DNA from: Acidobacteriota bacterium
GTDB taxonomy: Bacteria > Acidobacteriota > Aminicenantia > Aminicenantales > Saccharicenantaceae
Assembly (NCBI GenBank): GCA_033549365.1
Contig: JAWSUF010000006.1
Span: 1-64,000 of the forward strand
Reading direction: 5' to 3'
DNA length: 64,000 nt
Part shown: one piece after another, positions 1-8,352 of the stretch
Layout: the number at the start of each line of letters is the position of its first letter
How positions within the stretch are numbered: position 1 is the stretch's first letter
Notes under the pieces: generated by a model
Told to the model about the DNA's origin: nothing
Databases searched by the model: none
The model's input: only the letters and a program-made list of their open reading frames with translations
Position numbers and translations under genes: made by a program

Positions 1-384
1 GCCTGCCGGGAAGGATACCGGGCCCAATACTACCGGATGCCCCGCCTGCTCCAAGCCCTGGCCGTCGCCCGCGTCGACGGCCGGTACGGCAAAATCCTGG
101 TCCATCTGCTCAAGCTGGACGTTTTGGTGATCGACGACTGGGGCTTGGCCCCGCTGGACGATCCCAGCCGGCGGGATATGCTGGAAATCCTGGAGGATCG
201 CTACAACTGCCGTTCGACGATCATCTCGAGTCAACTGCCGGTGGCGGCCTGGCACGAGATGATCGGCGACCGGACTCTTGCCGATGCCATTATGGACCGG
301 CTCGTCCATCAAGCCTACCAATTCAACCTGAAGGGAGAATCAATGCGGAAAACGACGAAATCCTTGACCCAAGCCGGCCACTAA
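1..384 (+). CDS. istB: IS21-family helper ATPase IstB, C-terminal part (5' end outside window)
   Basis: The frame is open from base 1, and the residues before the first ATG (37) already match IstB (ACREGYRAQYYRMPRLLQAL), so the gene starts upstream of the window. IstB is a DnaC/AAA+ type ATPase that assists the IstA transposase. Visible family features are the Walker B-like LDVLVIDDWG near 111-140, the sensor segment STIISSQLP, and the C-terminal DRLVHQAYQFNLKGESMRK typical of the family end. The Walker A motif lies outside the window. The TAA stop is at 382-384. The visible part shows no frameshift, so the protein could be intact. Confidence 0.88.
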   Translation, partial: ACREGYRAQYYRMPRLLQALAVARVDGRYGKILVHLLKLDVLVIDDWGLAPLDDPSRRDMLEILEDRYNCRSTIISSQLPVAAWHEMIGDRTLADAIMDRLVHQAYQFNLKGESMRKTTKSLTQAGH

Positions 385-422
385 GGTACAAGATTGATGC
401 CCGCCGTCGCTTCGCTCCGATG

Positions 423-465
423 CCTGGCCGGCTTCCCTCGGAACACCTGGCCGAGATCATCGGAA
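423..465 (+). repeat. Two direct repeats at the IS21 right end
   Basis: Two copies of a motif with consensus CCTGGCCG-N9/10-TCGGAA lie at 423-443 and 446-465. IS21-family elements carry such tandem terminal sites, probably bound by the transposase. The assignment rests on this pattern and on the position just after istB. Confidence 0.5.
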
Positions 466-471
466 TATGCA

Positions 472-836
472 TCCTTTTGAGAATCTCAGCAAATAATTAA
501 GCAATAATCATGCCATTTGAAGAGCACAATGCAATTGTATTATTATCATTGATATAGCAGGAATCCCTTTAAGTATGCTTTTTGGCAATATGTTACAGTA
601 ATCATTCTTTTTTGAAGCAGTGAGAAAGCCTTATCCTGCAGATATTAAATGATATAAACCATTTTCAATGTGTAAATATGGCATGTAACCTTGCTCCCTG
701 AGTGTTACATGTTACACATATTTCCATTATCTTCTTTATTATTAGCCATATACGCAGTTTTTGTGTAACATCTCTTGTTTTCTTTCTCTTTCGCCATCCA
801 GAAACAAATGGAATTGCCTGATCTCCTGGCCATCTT
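472..836. other. AT-rich non-coding stretch between the IS end and the ABC remnant
   Basis: I see no credible gene here. The stretch is far richer in A and T than the rest of the window, which suggests foreign or decayed DNA. It contains repeated TGTTACA/TGTAAC words: TGTTACACA at 710-718 is matched by its inverted copy TGTGTAACA at 762-770, and a second TGTTACA at 703-709 stands directly before the first. Function is unknown; they could be protein-binding sites or an end of another lost element. Confidence 0.5.
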
Positions 837-1745
837 TCATATATTCGCAGTATTTGGCGCGGGGTGTTTTTCTATGATTCTCCCTTGGTCCACTACCAAG
901 ACTCTATTGCCCATTCGAATGACATCGGCATTGTGAGCAATAATGATACATGTCTTGTCCGCATATCCATCTGCTAAAGCGCCGTAGATCATTTCCTCTG
1001 AGCCGCAATCCAAATGCGTTGCCATCTCATCCACAATAATGACATCCGATTTCTTTATGTACGCACGGGCAATCGCGATTTTCTGTTTTTCTCCCCCTGA
1101 GAGCTTTTTCCCCGTTTCTCCAATCTCCGTATCAAATCCTTTCTCCAGCTTCATGATGAAGTCATGCGCACCGGCTTTTTTGGCCGCCTCGACGATCTCC
1201 TCTTCCCCGGCATTCGGATTGCCGTATCGGATATTGTTCCTGATAGTGTCATTGAAAAGAAAGCAATTTTGGGAAACCGTGCCGATTCTTTCCCTCAAGC
1301 TCGAAAGCGCCAAGGAGTTGATATCGTGGTCGTCAATGAATATCTTTCCCCAATCAACGGGATAAAGTCCCAATATCAGCTTGATGATCGTGCTTTTTCC
1401 CGATCCGTTCGGCCCGGCGAAAACGACGTTCTCTCCGGGATGGATGATGAAGTCGAAGAGCTCCTTGACCCTGTCCAAGGCGCTCAAGGCCGGCTGGATT
1501 GTCAGGCCCAGCGAAGCCACAATTTGGGTGGGGCCATAAAGCTTCCCGAGATACGCGACAAAGGCCACATAGCCTCCGATGGTGAAGTTGTCCCTGATCA
1601 TCTCGCCTCCTCCGTACCAGAGAACAACAAAACCCCCCAAAGCCCCGAGCAAGGCAAGCCCTTCGCCGGAGAAAGACGAGATGGAGAGCATTGCGCTTTT
1701 TTCTAAGACATCCCGGCTTGCGATCCGGAGGCCCCGGGAGTACTG
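837..1745 (-). pseudogene. Decayed ABC exporter (membrane domain fused to ATPase), 5'-truncated and internally deleted
   Basis: The frame is open from 1745 with no start codon before the upstream stop at 1746-1748; the first ATG (1691) lies inside the membrane domain. What remains is the end of a type I exporter transmembrane domain followed by an ATPase. The ATPase keeps Walker A (GPNGSGKS), the signature (LSGGEKQKIAIARA), Walker B (VIIVDE) and the H-loop (IIIAHN). About 40-50 residues that normally separate the membrane domain from Walker A, including the A-loop strand, are missing: RVKELFDF runs straight into the Walker A region. The D-loop area is also odd (DEMATHLDCGS instead of DEATSALD). 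The missing front end and the deletion point to a non-functional remnant, and its GC is below that of its neighbours. Original substrate unknown. Confidence 0.75.
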
Positions 1746-1955
1746 CTAACGTCAATTTCCAATGCAGATGAAGCAGAATCAGCAAACAGAAGATAAACTC
1801 AAAGCCTTGAGTGGGGATGATCTTGGATAGGGCCAAGTTCCAAACGTGACAAGCTGGGGCGTTTTGTGTTATACATTTTTTGATCGAGAGTCTCAGGGAT
1901 ATCGAGGTGATGATGCAACTCTCCGTGTTCGAGCGTCTTTGTATTGAGAGAAGGT

Positions 1956-1972
1956 CCGGAGGCGGCCTCCGG
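1956..1972 (+). promoter_or_regulatory. Hairpin enclosing a GGAGG in the leader of the RND operon
   Basis: CCGGAGG (1956-1962) pairs with CCTCCGG (1966-1972) around a three-base loop. The only Shine-Dalgarno-like GGAGG upstream of the first permease sits in the left arm, 21 nt before the ATG at 1984. Folding would hide it or bring it closer. The rest of 1746-1983 holds no gene; TTATACAT near 1869-1876 could be a -10 region. Confidence 0.35.
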
Positions 1973-1983
1973 GCGAAAACGAC

Positions 1984-4900
1984 ATGAGACTGGCCCGAAC
2001 CGCCATCGACCGCCCGGTGACGACGATGATGTTTTACATCGGCGTCATCCTGATCGGGTTTGTCTCCCTGCGCCAGCTCAGCGTCGATCTTCTGCCGGAT
2101 ATCAGCTATCCCCGGCTGTCCGTTCTCACGCGTTTTCCCGGCGTCGCGCCCGAGGAGATCGAAACCATGGTCACGGCGCCTCTCGAGGCCGCCGTCAGCC
2201 GCGTTCCCGGGCTGCGCAAGGTCGAATCCCTGTCCCGGGAGGGCGTGTCCTTCCTGACCCTCGAGTTTGTCTGGGGCACGGACATGGATTTCGCCATGCT
2301 CCACACCCGGGAAAGGCTCGACGCCGCCCGCTACGGTCTTCCCGAGGGCGCCGAGACGCCGACCCTTATCGCCCTGGATCCCCAGACACGGCCCATCATG
2401 GTCGCCGCCGTAAGCGGCCGGGCCTCCCTCCTCGAACTCAAGGAATTCTCCGAGGAGCTCGTCAAGCCGCGCCTCGAACAGCTCGACGGCATCGGATCGG
2501 CCGAAGTCGTGGGCGGCGCGGTCCGGGAAATCCACGTCGAGGCCGATCCCGGGCTTCTGTCCCTCTACGGGCTGACCATCGACCAGGTCGCCTCCCGTAT
2601 CGACGCCTTCAACCGCAATCTCCAGGGCGGAACCATCCTCAAGGGCCGGTTCTCTTACGCCCTGCGCGTGATCGGCGAGTTCGCCCATGCCGGCGAGCTG
2701 GGCGACATTCCCCTGGCGACGACGCCCGGGCGCGGCGTCGTCCGTCTCCGCGACGTGGCCCGGGTCGAGGATTCCGTCAAGGAGCGCGAGGGCGCGACGC
2801 GGTTGAACGGCAAGGAGAGCGTCGGGCTTCTGATCCGCAAGGAATCCGGCGCCAACACCGTCGCGGTCACCCGGACGGCCAAGGACACCCTGAACCGGAT
2901 CACCCGGGAATATCCCCAGGTCGAAATTTTCATCGTCTCGGAACAGGCGCGCTACATCGAAACGGCCGTTGCGTCGGTCAAGGACGAGGTCCTCCAGGGC
3001 GGCCTCCTGGCTTTCCTCGTTCTCCTGATCTTCCTCCAGCACTTGAGGACGGCTCTCACCATTTTCGCCGTCATCGGAATCTCCATCATGGCCGTGTTCA
3101 ACATCCTCTTTCTCCGCGACATTACACTCAACATCATGTCCCTCGGGGGGCTGGCTCTGGGGGTCGGCATGCTCGACGACTGCGCCATCGTCGTCGCCGA
3201 GAACATCTTCCGGCACCGGAGCCAGGGGAAGTCGCCGGCCGACGCGGCCTATGTCGGCACAAAGGAAGTCGGCATGGCCGTCAGCGCAACGATCTTCACC
3301 GCGATCGTCGTCTTCCTGCCCGTGATCTACGTCCGCGGCGTGGCCGGACAGCTCTTTCGGGACACCGCGCTGACCGTGACCTTCTCCCTCCTGGCCTCGC
3401 TCCTCGTCGCCCTGACGCTCATTCCCATGCTGCTTTCGCGGGGCACGAAAACCGCGGCAAGTCCGCTCTCCGCCGAAGACCTTGCCGGAGAACCAGCTCC
3501 CGCCGGCGGACCGAAACAGCCGAAGTCCCGAGGACTGCTCCGCATCCCGGCGGCCGTCGTCCGCTTTGTGCGGCGCGGACTTCGTCTCCTCTTCAAGGGG
3601 ATCGGCTGGTTGCTGAGTCTGCTTTTCGGATTCGTTCTTCAACTCGTCCAACTTGTTCTTCATTACCTGACTTTCCCCATAAGACCCCTTCTCAGGGCTG
3701 TCGGCCGGGGTTTCAATTCGGCCTACGGCCGATTCGCCTCCCGCTATCACGTCTTCCTTCTCTGGAGCCTCAATCACAAAGCCCGGATCCTCGGCGTCTC
3801 CGCCGTGCTTTTCGCCCTGACTCTCATTCTCGGCGCCTGGATTCCCCGGGAACTCATGCCGCGGCTCCGGGTCTCCGCCTTCGAAGTTTTTCTGCGGACC
3901 CCCGTCGACTATTCCTACGCACAGACCGAGGAATTCGTCGGTCTCGCCGAGGGATGGCTGGCCGCCGATCCGGCGGTCGAATTCTTCTTCTCGCAGATCG
4001 GTCTCGTCTCCGGAATGGAAAGCTTCAGTCCCGATGTCTCCCTCAATTCGGCCAAGATCGCCGTCCAATTGGATCATTCGCGGAATCTCAATCCGGCGAT
4101 CGAGAGATTGCGCGCGCGATTCCGGGATTATCCCGATATCGAGTTGTCCATCGTGCGCGAACAGGCGACCATGGCCCAGTTCCTGGCCCTGGGTTCGGCC
4201 GAACTGGGCCTCAAGGTCCGCGGGGACGATCTCGACGTCCTGAAAGCCGTGGCCCTGGACCTGGCCGAGGAATTGCGCGGCATTCCCGGAGTCGCCGACG
4301 TCATCGCCGCCGTGGAGGAGGGAAAACCCGAATTTCTGGTCCGCATCCGGCGTCAGGCCCTTGAAAAATACGAGCTTTCTCCGGAGGCCGTGAGCACCTT
4401 TCTCGTCAATGCCGTTCGCGGCCGGACGGCCACCCAGCTCAAGGAAACCGATCGCAAGCACGATATCGTCGTCCGCATGGAGCGGGGGACAAGGGAAAGC
4501 GCCGACAGGCTTCTCGACCAGAGCCTGCCGTACCGGAAAGGATCCATTCCTCTCCGCGAGCTCGTCGATTGGGAGATCGGCCGGGGACCCAAGGAGATCC
4601 GGCGGGAAAACCAGCAGCGGGAAATTCCGGTCACGGCCAATCTCCGCGGCACAAGCCTCAGCCGCATTCTTCCCGAAGTCGAGGCGCGGGTCCGGGCGCT
4701 CGATCTTCCTTACGGCGTCCGCGTCGTTCCGAGCGGCGAGCAGGAGGAGATGTCGCGCTCCTTCCGGAGCCTGATCACGGCCTTCCTGCTGTCGGTTCTC
4801 CTCGTCTACATGATCATGGCCGCACAATTCGAATCCCTGCTCCATCCTTTTCTCATCATGTTCACGGTGCCGATGGGCCTGGTCGGGGCCTTTGGGCTTC

Positions 4901-5268
4901 TGGCCGCCACGGGACAGACGCTCAATATCGTCTCGATCATCGGCATCGTCGTCCTTGTCGGCATCGTCAACGACAACGCCATCGTCAAGATCGACTTCAC
5001 GAATCAGCTTCGAAGAAGCGGACTCCCGCTCCGGCAGGCCGTTCTCGAGGGCAGCGCCGTTCGTCTCCGCCCCATCCTGATGAGCACGGCCACGACGATT
5101 TTCGCCCTGATCCCCCTGTCTCTCGGGCTGGGGGAGGGGTCCGAACTTCTGCGCCCCCTGGGCATCGCCGTCGTCGGCGGGCTTTTGTCCTCGACCTTTC
5201 TGACCCTCATTCTCATCCCCGTCATTTATGAGATCGTCGAAGGCTGGAAGGACCGGAGGCGGCGGTGA
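1984..5268 (+). CDS. RND efflux permease subunit (first of a tandem pair)
   Basis: A 1094-residue inner-membrane proton/drug antiporter of the AcrB/HAE1 type, expected to work with the adaptor encoded two genes downstream and with an outer-membrane channel not seen here. It has the typical order: TM1, periplasmic porter domain, TM2-6, second half repeat, TM7-12. The TM4 proton-relay Asp pair is present (MLDDCAIVV, residues 398-399). The AcrB TM10 lysine position reads Asp/Asn (VNDNAIV). Unusual is a central loop of about 100 residues (487-585) between the two halves, which includes a strongly hydrophobic stretch at about 539-566; the sister permease lacks it. The stop overlaps the next start as GTGA. 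The ATG has no good ribosome site apart from the upstream hairpin. Confidence 0.92.
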   Translation: MRLARTAIDRPVTTMMFYIGVILIGFVSLRQLSVDLLPDISYPRLSVLTRFPGVAPEEIETMVTAPLEAAVSRVPGLRKVESLSREGVSFLTLEFVWGTDMDFAMLHTRERLDAARYGLPEGAETPTLIALDPQTRPIMVAAVSGRASLLELKEFSEELVKPRLEQLDGIGSAEVVGGAVREIHVEADPGLLSLYGLTIDQVASRIDAFNRNLQGGTILKGRFSYALRVIGEFAHAGELGDIPLATTPGRGVVRLRDVARVEDSVKEREGATRLNGKESVGLLIRKESGANTVAVTRTAKDTLNRITREYPQVEIFIVSEQARYIETAVASVKDEVLQGGLLAFLVLLIFLQHLRTALTIFAVIGISIMAVFNILFLRDITLNIMSLGGLALGVGMLDDCAIVVAENIFRHRSQGKSPADAAYVGTKEVGMAVSATIFTAIVVFLPVIYVRGVAGQLFRDTALTVTFSLLASLLVALTLIPMLLSRGTKTAASPLSAEDLAGEPAPAGGPKQPKSRGLLRIPAAVVRFVRRGLRLLFKGIGWLLSLLFGFVLQLVQLVLHYLTFPIRPLLRAVGRGFNSAYGRFASRYHVFLLWSLNHKARILGVSAVLFALTLILGAWIPRELMPRLRVSAFEVFLRTPVDYSYAQTEEFVGLAEGWLAADPAVEFFFSQIGLVSGMESFSPDVSLNSAKIAVQLDHSRNLNPAIERLRARFRDYPDIELSIVREQATMAQFLALGSAELGLKVRGDDLDVLKAVALDLAEELRGIPGVADVIAAVEEGKPEFLVRIRRQALEKYELSPEAVSTFLVNAVRGRTATQLKETDRKHDIVVRMERGTRESADRLLDQSLPYRKGSIPLRELVDWEIGRGPKEIRRENQQREIPVTANLRGTSLSRILPEVEARVRALDLPYGVRVVPSGEQEEMSRSFRSLITAFLLSVLLVYMIMAAQFESLLHPFLIMFTVPMGLVGAFGLLAATGQTLNIVSIIGIVVLVGIVNDNAIVKIDFTNQLRRSGLPLRQAVLEGSAVRLRPILMSTATTIFALIPLSLGLGEGSELLRPLGIAVVGGLLSSTFLTLILIPVIYEIVEGWKDRRRR

Positions 5269-8200
5269 AAGCCTGCGTCGAACGTCCGGTTGCGACGGTC
5301 ATGCTTTTTCTGGCCGCGGCCTTCCTGGGCGTCTACTCGTTCATGAACATCCCGCTGGAACTGGCTCCGAGCGAGAATTATCCCCGAATCAGCATCCAGA
5401 CATTCTGGCCCGACGTTCCGCCCGAAATCATCCAGACCGAGGTCACATCCCTGCTCGAAGAGGTTGCGGTGGGGGTCAAGGGCGTGCGCAAGGTCACCTC
5501 GAGCTCGTCCATCGGAAATTCCCTGATCACTTTGGAATTCGACCTGAAGACGAACATGGAATTCGCCGCCCTGGCCCTCCAGGAAAAAATCGCCGGCCTC
5601 CGTCACGAGTTGCCGGTGAGCGCGACGCGGCCGCAGATCATTCCCTATGTGCCCGAAGATTTCAGCACCCGGCCCTTTCTCCAATACACGATATCCGGCG
5701 ACTACACCCTGCAACAGCTCCGGACCATGCTCAAGGAATCCCTCGAACACAAGCTGGGATCCGTCCGGGGGGTCAAGGCCGTCGAAGTCAGCGGGGGTTC
5801 CGACCCCGAAATCCGGATCGAGATGGACCACGACAGGATGACGGCCCTGCGGATCCAGCCTTTCCATATGCAGGCGGCCCTCAACCGGTGGAATCAGACC
5901 TTCCCGGCCGGGAAAATCCGGCGGGGGGAACAGGAATACCTGTTCAAGATCGCCGGCTTTCTGGGCGACCGGAAATCCCTGGAAAACATGATCGTCGGAC
6001 GTTCGGGCGGCGTGCCGATTCTTCTCCGGGACGTGGCCGCCGTGTTTCCGACCTACGGCGAAATCCGCAGCATCAACCGGATCAACGGACAGCCCACCCT
6101 CCGGCTGACCGTCCACAAGGAAAAGGGCGTGAGCACGCTCGGCGTTTCGCGCCAGGTCAAGGAACGCCTGGCCGAGGTCCGCCGGGAACTGCCCGCCGAC
6201 CTGGTCTTCCGCCCCGTCGACGACGAGAGCGCGGAGATCCTGAAGAGCGTCCGCGAGCTCGGCCTTCTCGTCCTGATCATTTTCGCCGTGCTGTTCGTTC
6301 TGGTCCGGATCATCCTGAAAAACATCCGGCCGTCGCTTCTCGTCCTGTCCTCCATCGTCTTTTCCGTTCTTCTGACCTTCAATCTCGTCTACGGTTTCGG
6401 CGTGTCCATCAACATGCTGACGCTCGGAGGCCTGGCCCTCGGGCTGGGTCTGTTCGTCGACAATTCGGTCGTCGTCTTCGAAAGCATCCTGAGGCTCCGG
6501 GAGCGCGGCCTGCCCCCGGCCGAGGCCGCAATCCAGGGGCCCCGCGAGGTGTTCATCGCCGTCCTGGCCTCGACGCTGACCACGATGAGCGTTTTTTTCA
6601 CCTTCCCGTTTTTCCAGGGCCGGTTGAAGATCTATTATCTTCCTCTGGCCGTCGTCATCTCCTCGGCGCTGGCCGTCTCCATGCTCGTCTCCTTCACGCT
6701 GATTCCCGCTTTGAGTCCCAAACTGCTGGCCATGCGGCGGGATCACCGAAAGGGGAGACTCCGGGAGACGACCGGACACCTGGTCGCATTCCTGGTCCGC
6801 CATCCCGTCGCGGTCATTCTCGTCGTCTCCGCCCTTCTCTATGGAAGCTACTCCTGGTTCAGAAAGGAAGTGCCCCTGGGCGAATTTTTCCGATGGTATT
6901 CCCGCGACCAGCTGAGAGTCAGCCTCGGCATGCCGCCGGGGACAAGCATCGAGACGACGGACGAGGTCATCCGGACCTTCGAAGCCAAGGGACTCGAGAA
7001 GCCTTACGAAAAGGACATCAACACCCAGGTCAGCCCCGAGAGGGCTTATCTTGTCGTCACATTCCCCCCGGAGATCGAAATGTCCTACCGCCCCTATCAA
7101 CTGAAGGAGGAATTCATTCAAATCGCGACCCAGTTCGCCGGCATCTCCATCGGTGTCTCCGGATTCGATCCCCAGGCCTTTTTTTCGAGCATGGGAGCGG
7201 GAACCTATTACGATTCGAACATCAAGTTTTACGGCTACAACCTGAAGAAACTCAAGGAAATCACGGGCGATCTCGAAAGACGCTTGACTCAGAATCCCCG
7301 GATTCGTGAGGTTCGGACGGTCTCCAGCCGCTATGGCTGGTTTCGGGGGACCGATTCCTTCGAAAACGTGCTGATCCTCGACAGGCAGGCGCTCCAGGTC
7401 CACAACATCGATCCCGCAGGCCTTTTCTCTCACATCCAGTCTCTCCTTCGGGGGCGGATCCAGACGCCCGTCCGCTGGCGCACGGAGGGCCGGGAACTGG
7501 CCGTCTCCATCAAGTTTCCCAGGGCGGAAACGATGGACATTCCGGCTCTCATGGACAGCCTGATCACGGGCAGGAACGGCGAACACGTCCGGCTGGGCAT
7601 GCTGGTCTCGCTTGAGGAGCGACCGATCGCCGGGTCCATCGACCGGGAGAACCAGCAGTTCCAGCAAACGGTCATGTGGGAGTTCCGGGGTCCCTCCAAG
7701 GCGGCGAGCAATTATCGGAAAGCCGTCTTTGAAAGCCTCACTCTGCCGCCGGGCTTCACGGCCGTCCTGGACGAGCCCTGGCGCATGACGGAAGAGGAAA
7801 AGCGCCAGATCGGGCTGGCCGCGATCGCCGCCCTCGTCCTCATTTTCATGATCCTGGCCGCCCTCTACGAATCTCTCCTGCAGCCGTTCTATATTCTTTT
7901 AGCCGTTCCCCTGGCACTCTGCGGGGTTTTTGTGGCTTTCGTCATCTCCGGCTTCGCCTTCGATTCCTCGGCTTACATCGGCGTCATTCTGCTCGGAGGC
8001 ATTGTCGTCAACAATTCCATTCTCCTTGTCGATCGCATCAACCGGAACAGGCGGGAGGGACTCGGGCTGATCGAGGCCGTCGTCCAGGGTTCGAAAGACC
8101 GGGTGCGGCCCATCCTCATGACGGCGGGAACCACAATCCTGGCCATGCTTCCCCTGATCCTCATCCAGGTGGAGGTCGGGCGGCGCCGAATCTGGTCCTC

Positions 8201-8351
8201 GCTGGCTCTGGCGACGGTCGGAGGACTCACAAGTTCGACAATTTTCATCCTGGCGGTGATCCCCATATTCTATGTTCTGGGGGAAAGACTCCGGCTCTGG
8301 TTCAGAGCCAGGATGGCCGAGATTGCGTATCAAAGAAGGGAGCTGCTTTGA
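5265..8351 (+). CDS. RND efflux permease subunit (second of a tandem pair)
   Basis: A 1028-residue RND permease that starts at GTG 5265, overlapping the previous stop by four bases, so the two are probably translationally coupled. It has the standard two-fold RND architecture with a short central loop. The TM4 motif reads VDNSVVV (residues 398-404): the second Asp of the usual DD pair is Asn, so its proton pathway may differ from that of its partner. The TM10 region reads VVNNSILLVD, common in divergent HAE families. Two adjacent permeases with one adaptor recall the MdtB/MdtC heteromeric pump, so a mixed trimer is plausible but inferred. It is followed one base later by the adaptor gene. Confidence 0.92.
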   Translation: MKACVERPVATVMLFLAAAFLGVYSFMNIPLELAPSENYPRISIQTFWPDVPPEIIQTEVTSLLEEVAVGVKGVRKVTSSSSIGNSLITLEFDLKTNMEFAALALQEKIAGLRHELPVSATRPQIIPYVPEDFSTRPFLQYTISGDYTLQQLRTMLKESLEHKLGSVRGVKAVEVSGGSDPEIRIEMDHDRMTALRIQPFHMQAALNRWNQTFPAGKIRRGEQEYLFKIAGFLGDRKSLENMIVGRSGGVPILLRDVAAVFPTYGEIRSINRINGQPTLRLTVHKEKGVSTLGVSRQVKERLAEVRRELPADLVFRPVDDESAEILKSVRELGLLVLIIFAVLFVLVRIILKNIRPSLLVLSSIVFSVLLTFNLVYGFGVSINMLTLGGLALGLGLFVDNSVVVFESILRLRERGLPPAEAAIQGPREVFIAVLASTLTTMSVFFTFPFFQGRLKIYYLPLAVVISSALAVSMLVSFTLIPALSPKLLAMRRDHRKGRLRETTGHLVAFLVRHPVAVILVVSALLYGSYSWFRKEVPLGEFFRWYSRDQLRVSLGMPPGTSIETTDEVIRTFEAKGLEKPYEKDINTQVSPERAYLVVTFPPEIEMSYRPYQLKEEFIQIATQFAGISIGVSGFDPQAFFSSMGAGTYYDSNIKFYGYNLKKLKEITGDLERRLTQNPRIREVRTVSSRYGWFRGTDSFENVLILDRQALQVHNIDPAGLFSHIQSLLRGRIQTPVRWRTEGRELAVSIKFPRAETMDIPALMDSLITGRNGEHVRLGMLVSLEERPIAGSIDRENQQFQQTVMWEFRGPSKAASNYRKAVFESLTLPPGFTAVLDEPWRMTEEEKRQIGLAAIAALVLIFMILAALYESLLQPFYILLAVPLALCGVFVAFVISGFAFDSSAYIGVILLGGIVVNNSILLVDRINRNRREGLGLIEAVVQGSKDRVRPILMTAGTTILAMLPLILIQVEVGRRRIWSSLALATVGGLTSSTIFILAVIPIFYVLGERLRLWFRARMAEIAYQRRELL

Positions 8352-8352
8352 C

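Larger units (their letters stand above)
1..471 (+). mobile_element. 3' remnant of an IS21-family insertion sequence
   Basis: The window opens inside istB, the helper-ATPase gene of IS21-type elements. The gene is followed by short direct repeats (423-443 and 446-465) of the kind found near IS21 termini. I place the right end at about 471, where the sequence reads ...ATATGCA and base composition drops sharply to AT-rich; this boundary is inferred, not proven. The istA transposase and left end would lie before base 1, so completeness cannot be judged here. Confidence 0.6.

Noticed and set aside
837-1691. Functional 284-residue ABC transporter starting at ATG 1691
   Set aside because: That ATG is inside the membrane domain, similarity continues upstream to a stop without start, and about 40-50 residues before Walker A are missing.
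1354-4845. 1163-codon open frame on the minus strand opposite the RND permease
   Set aside because: Low-complexity, Arg/Gly/Asp-rich translation with no family match, exactly antisense to a clear RND gene; an artefact of high-GC codon use.
5226-7667. 813-codon minus-strand frame opposite the second RND permease
   Set aside because: Same kind of antisense shadow; the plus-strand permease is unambiguous.
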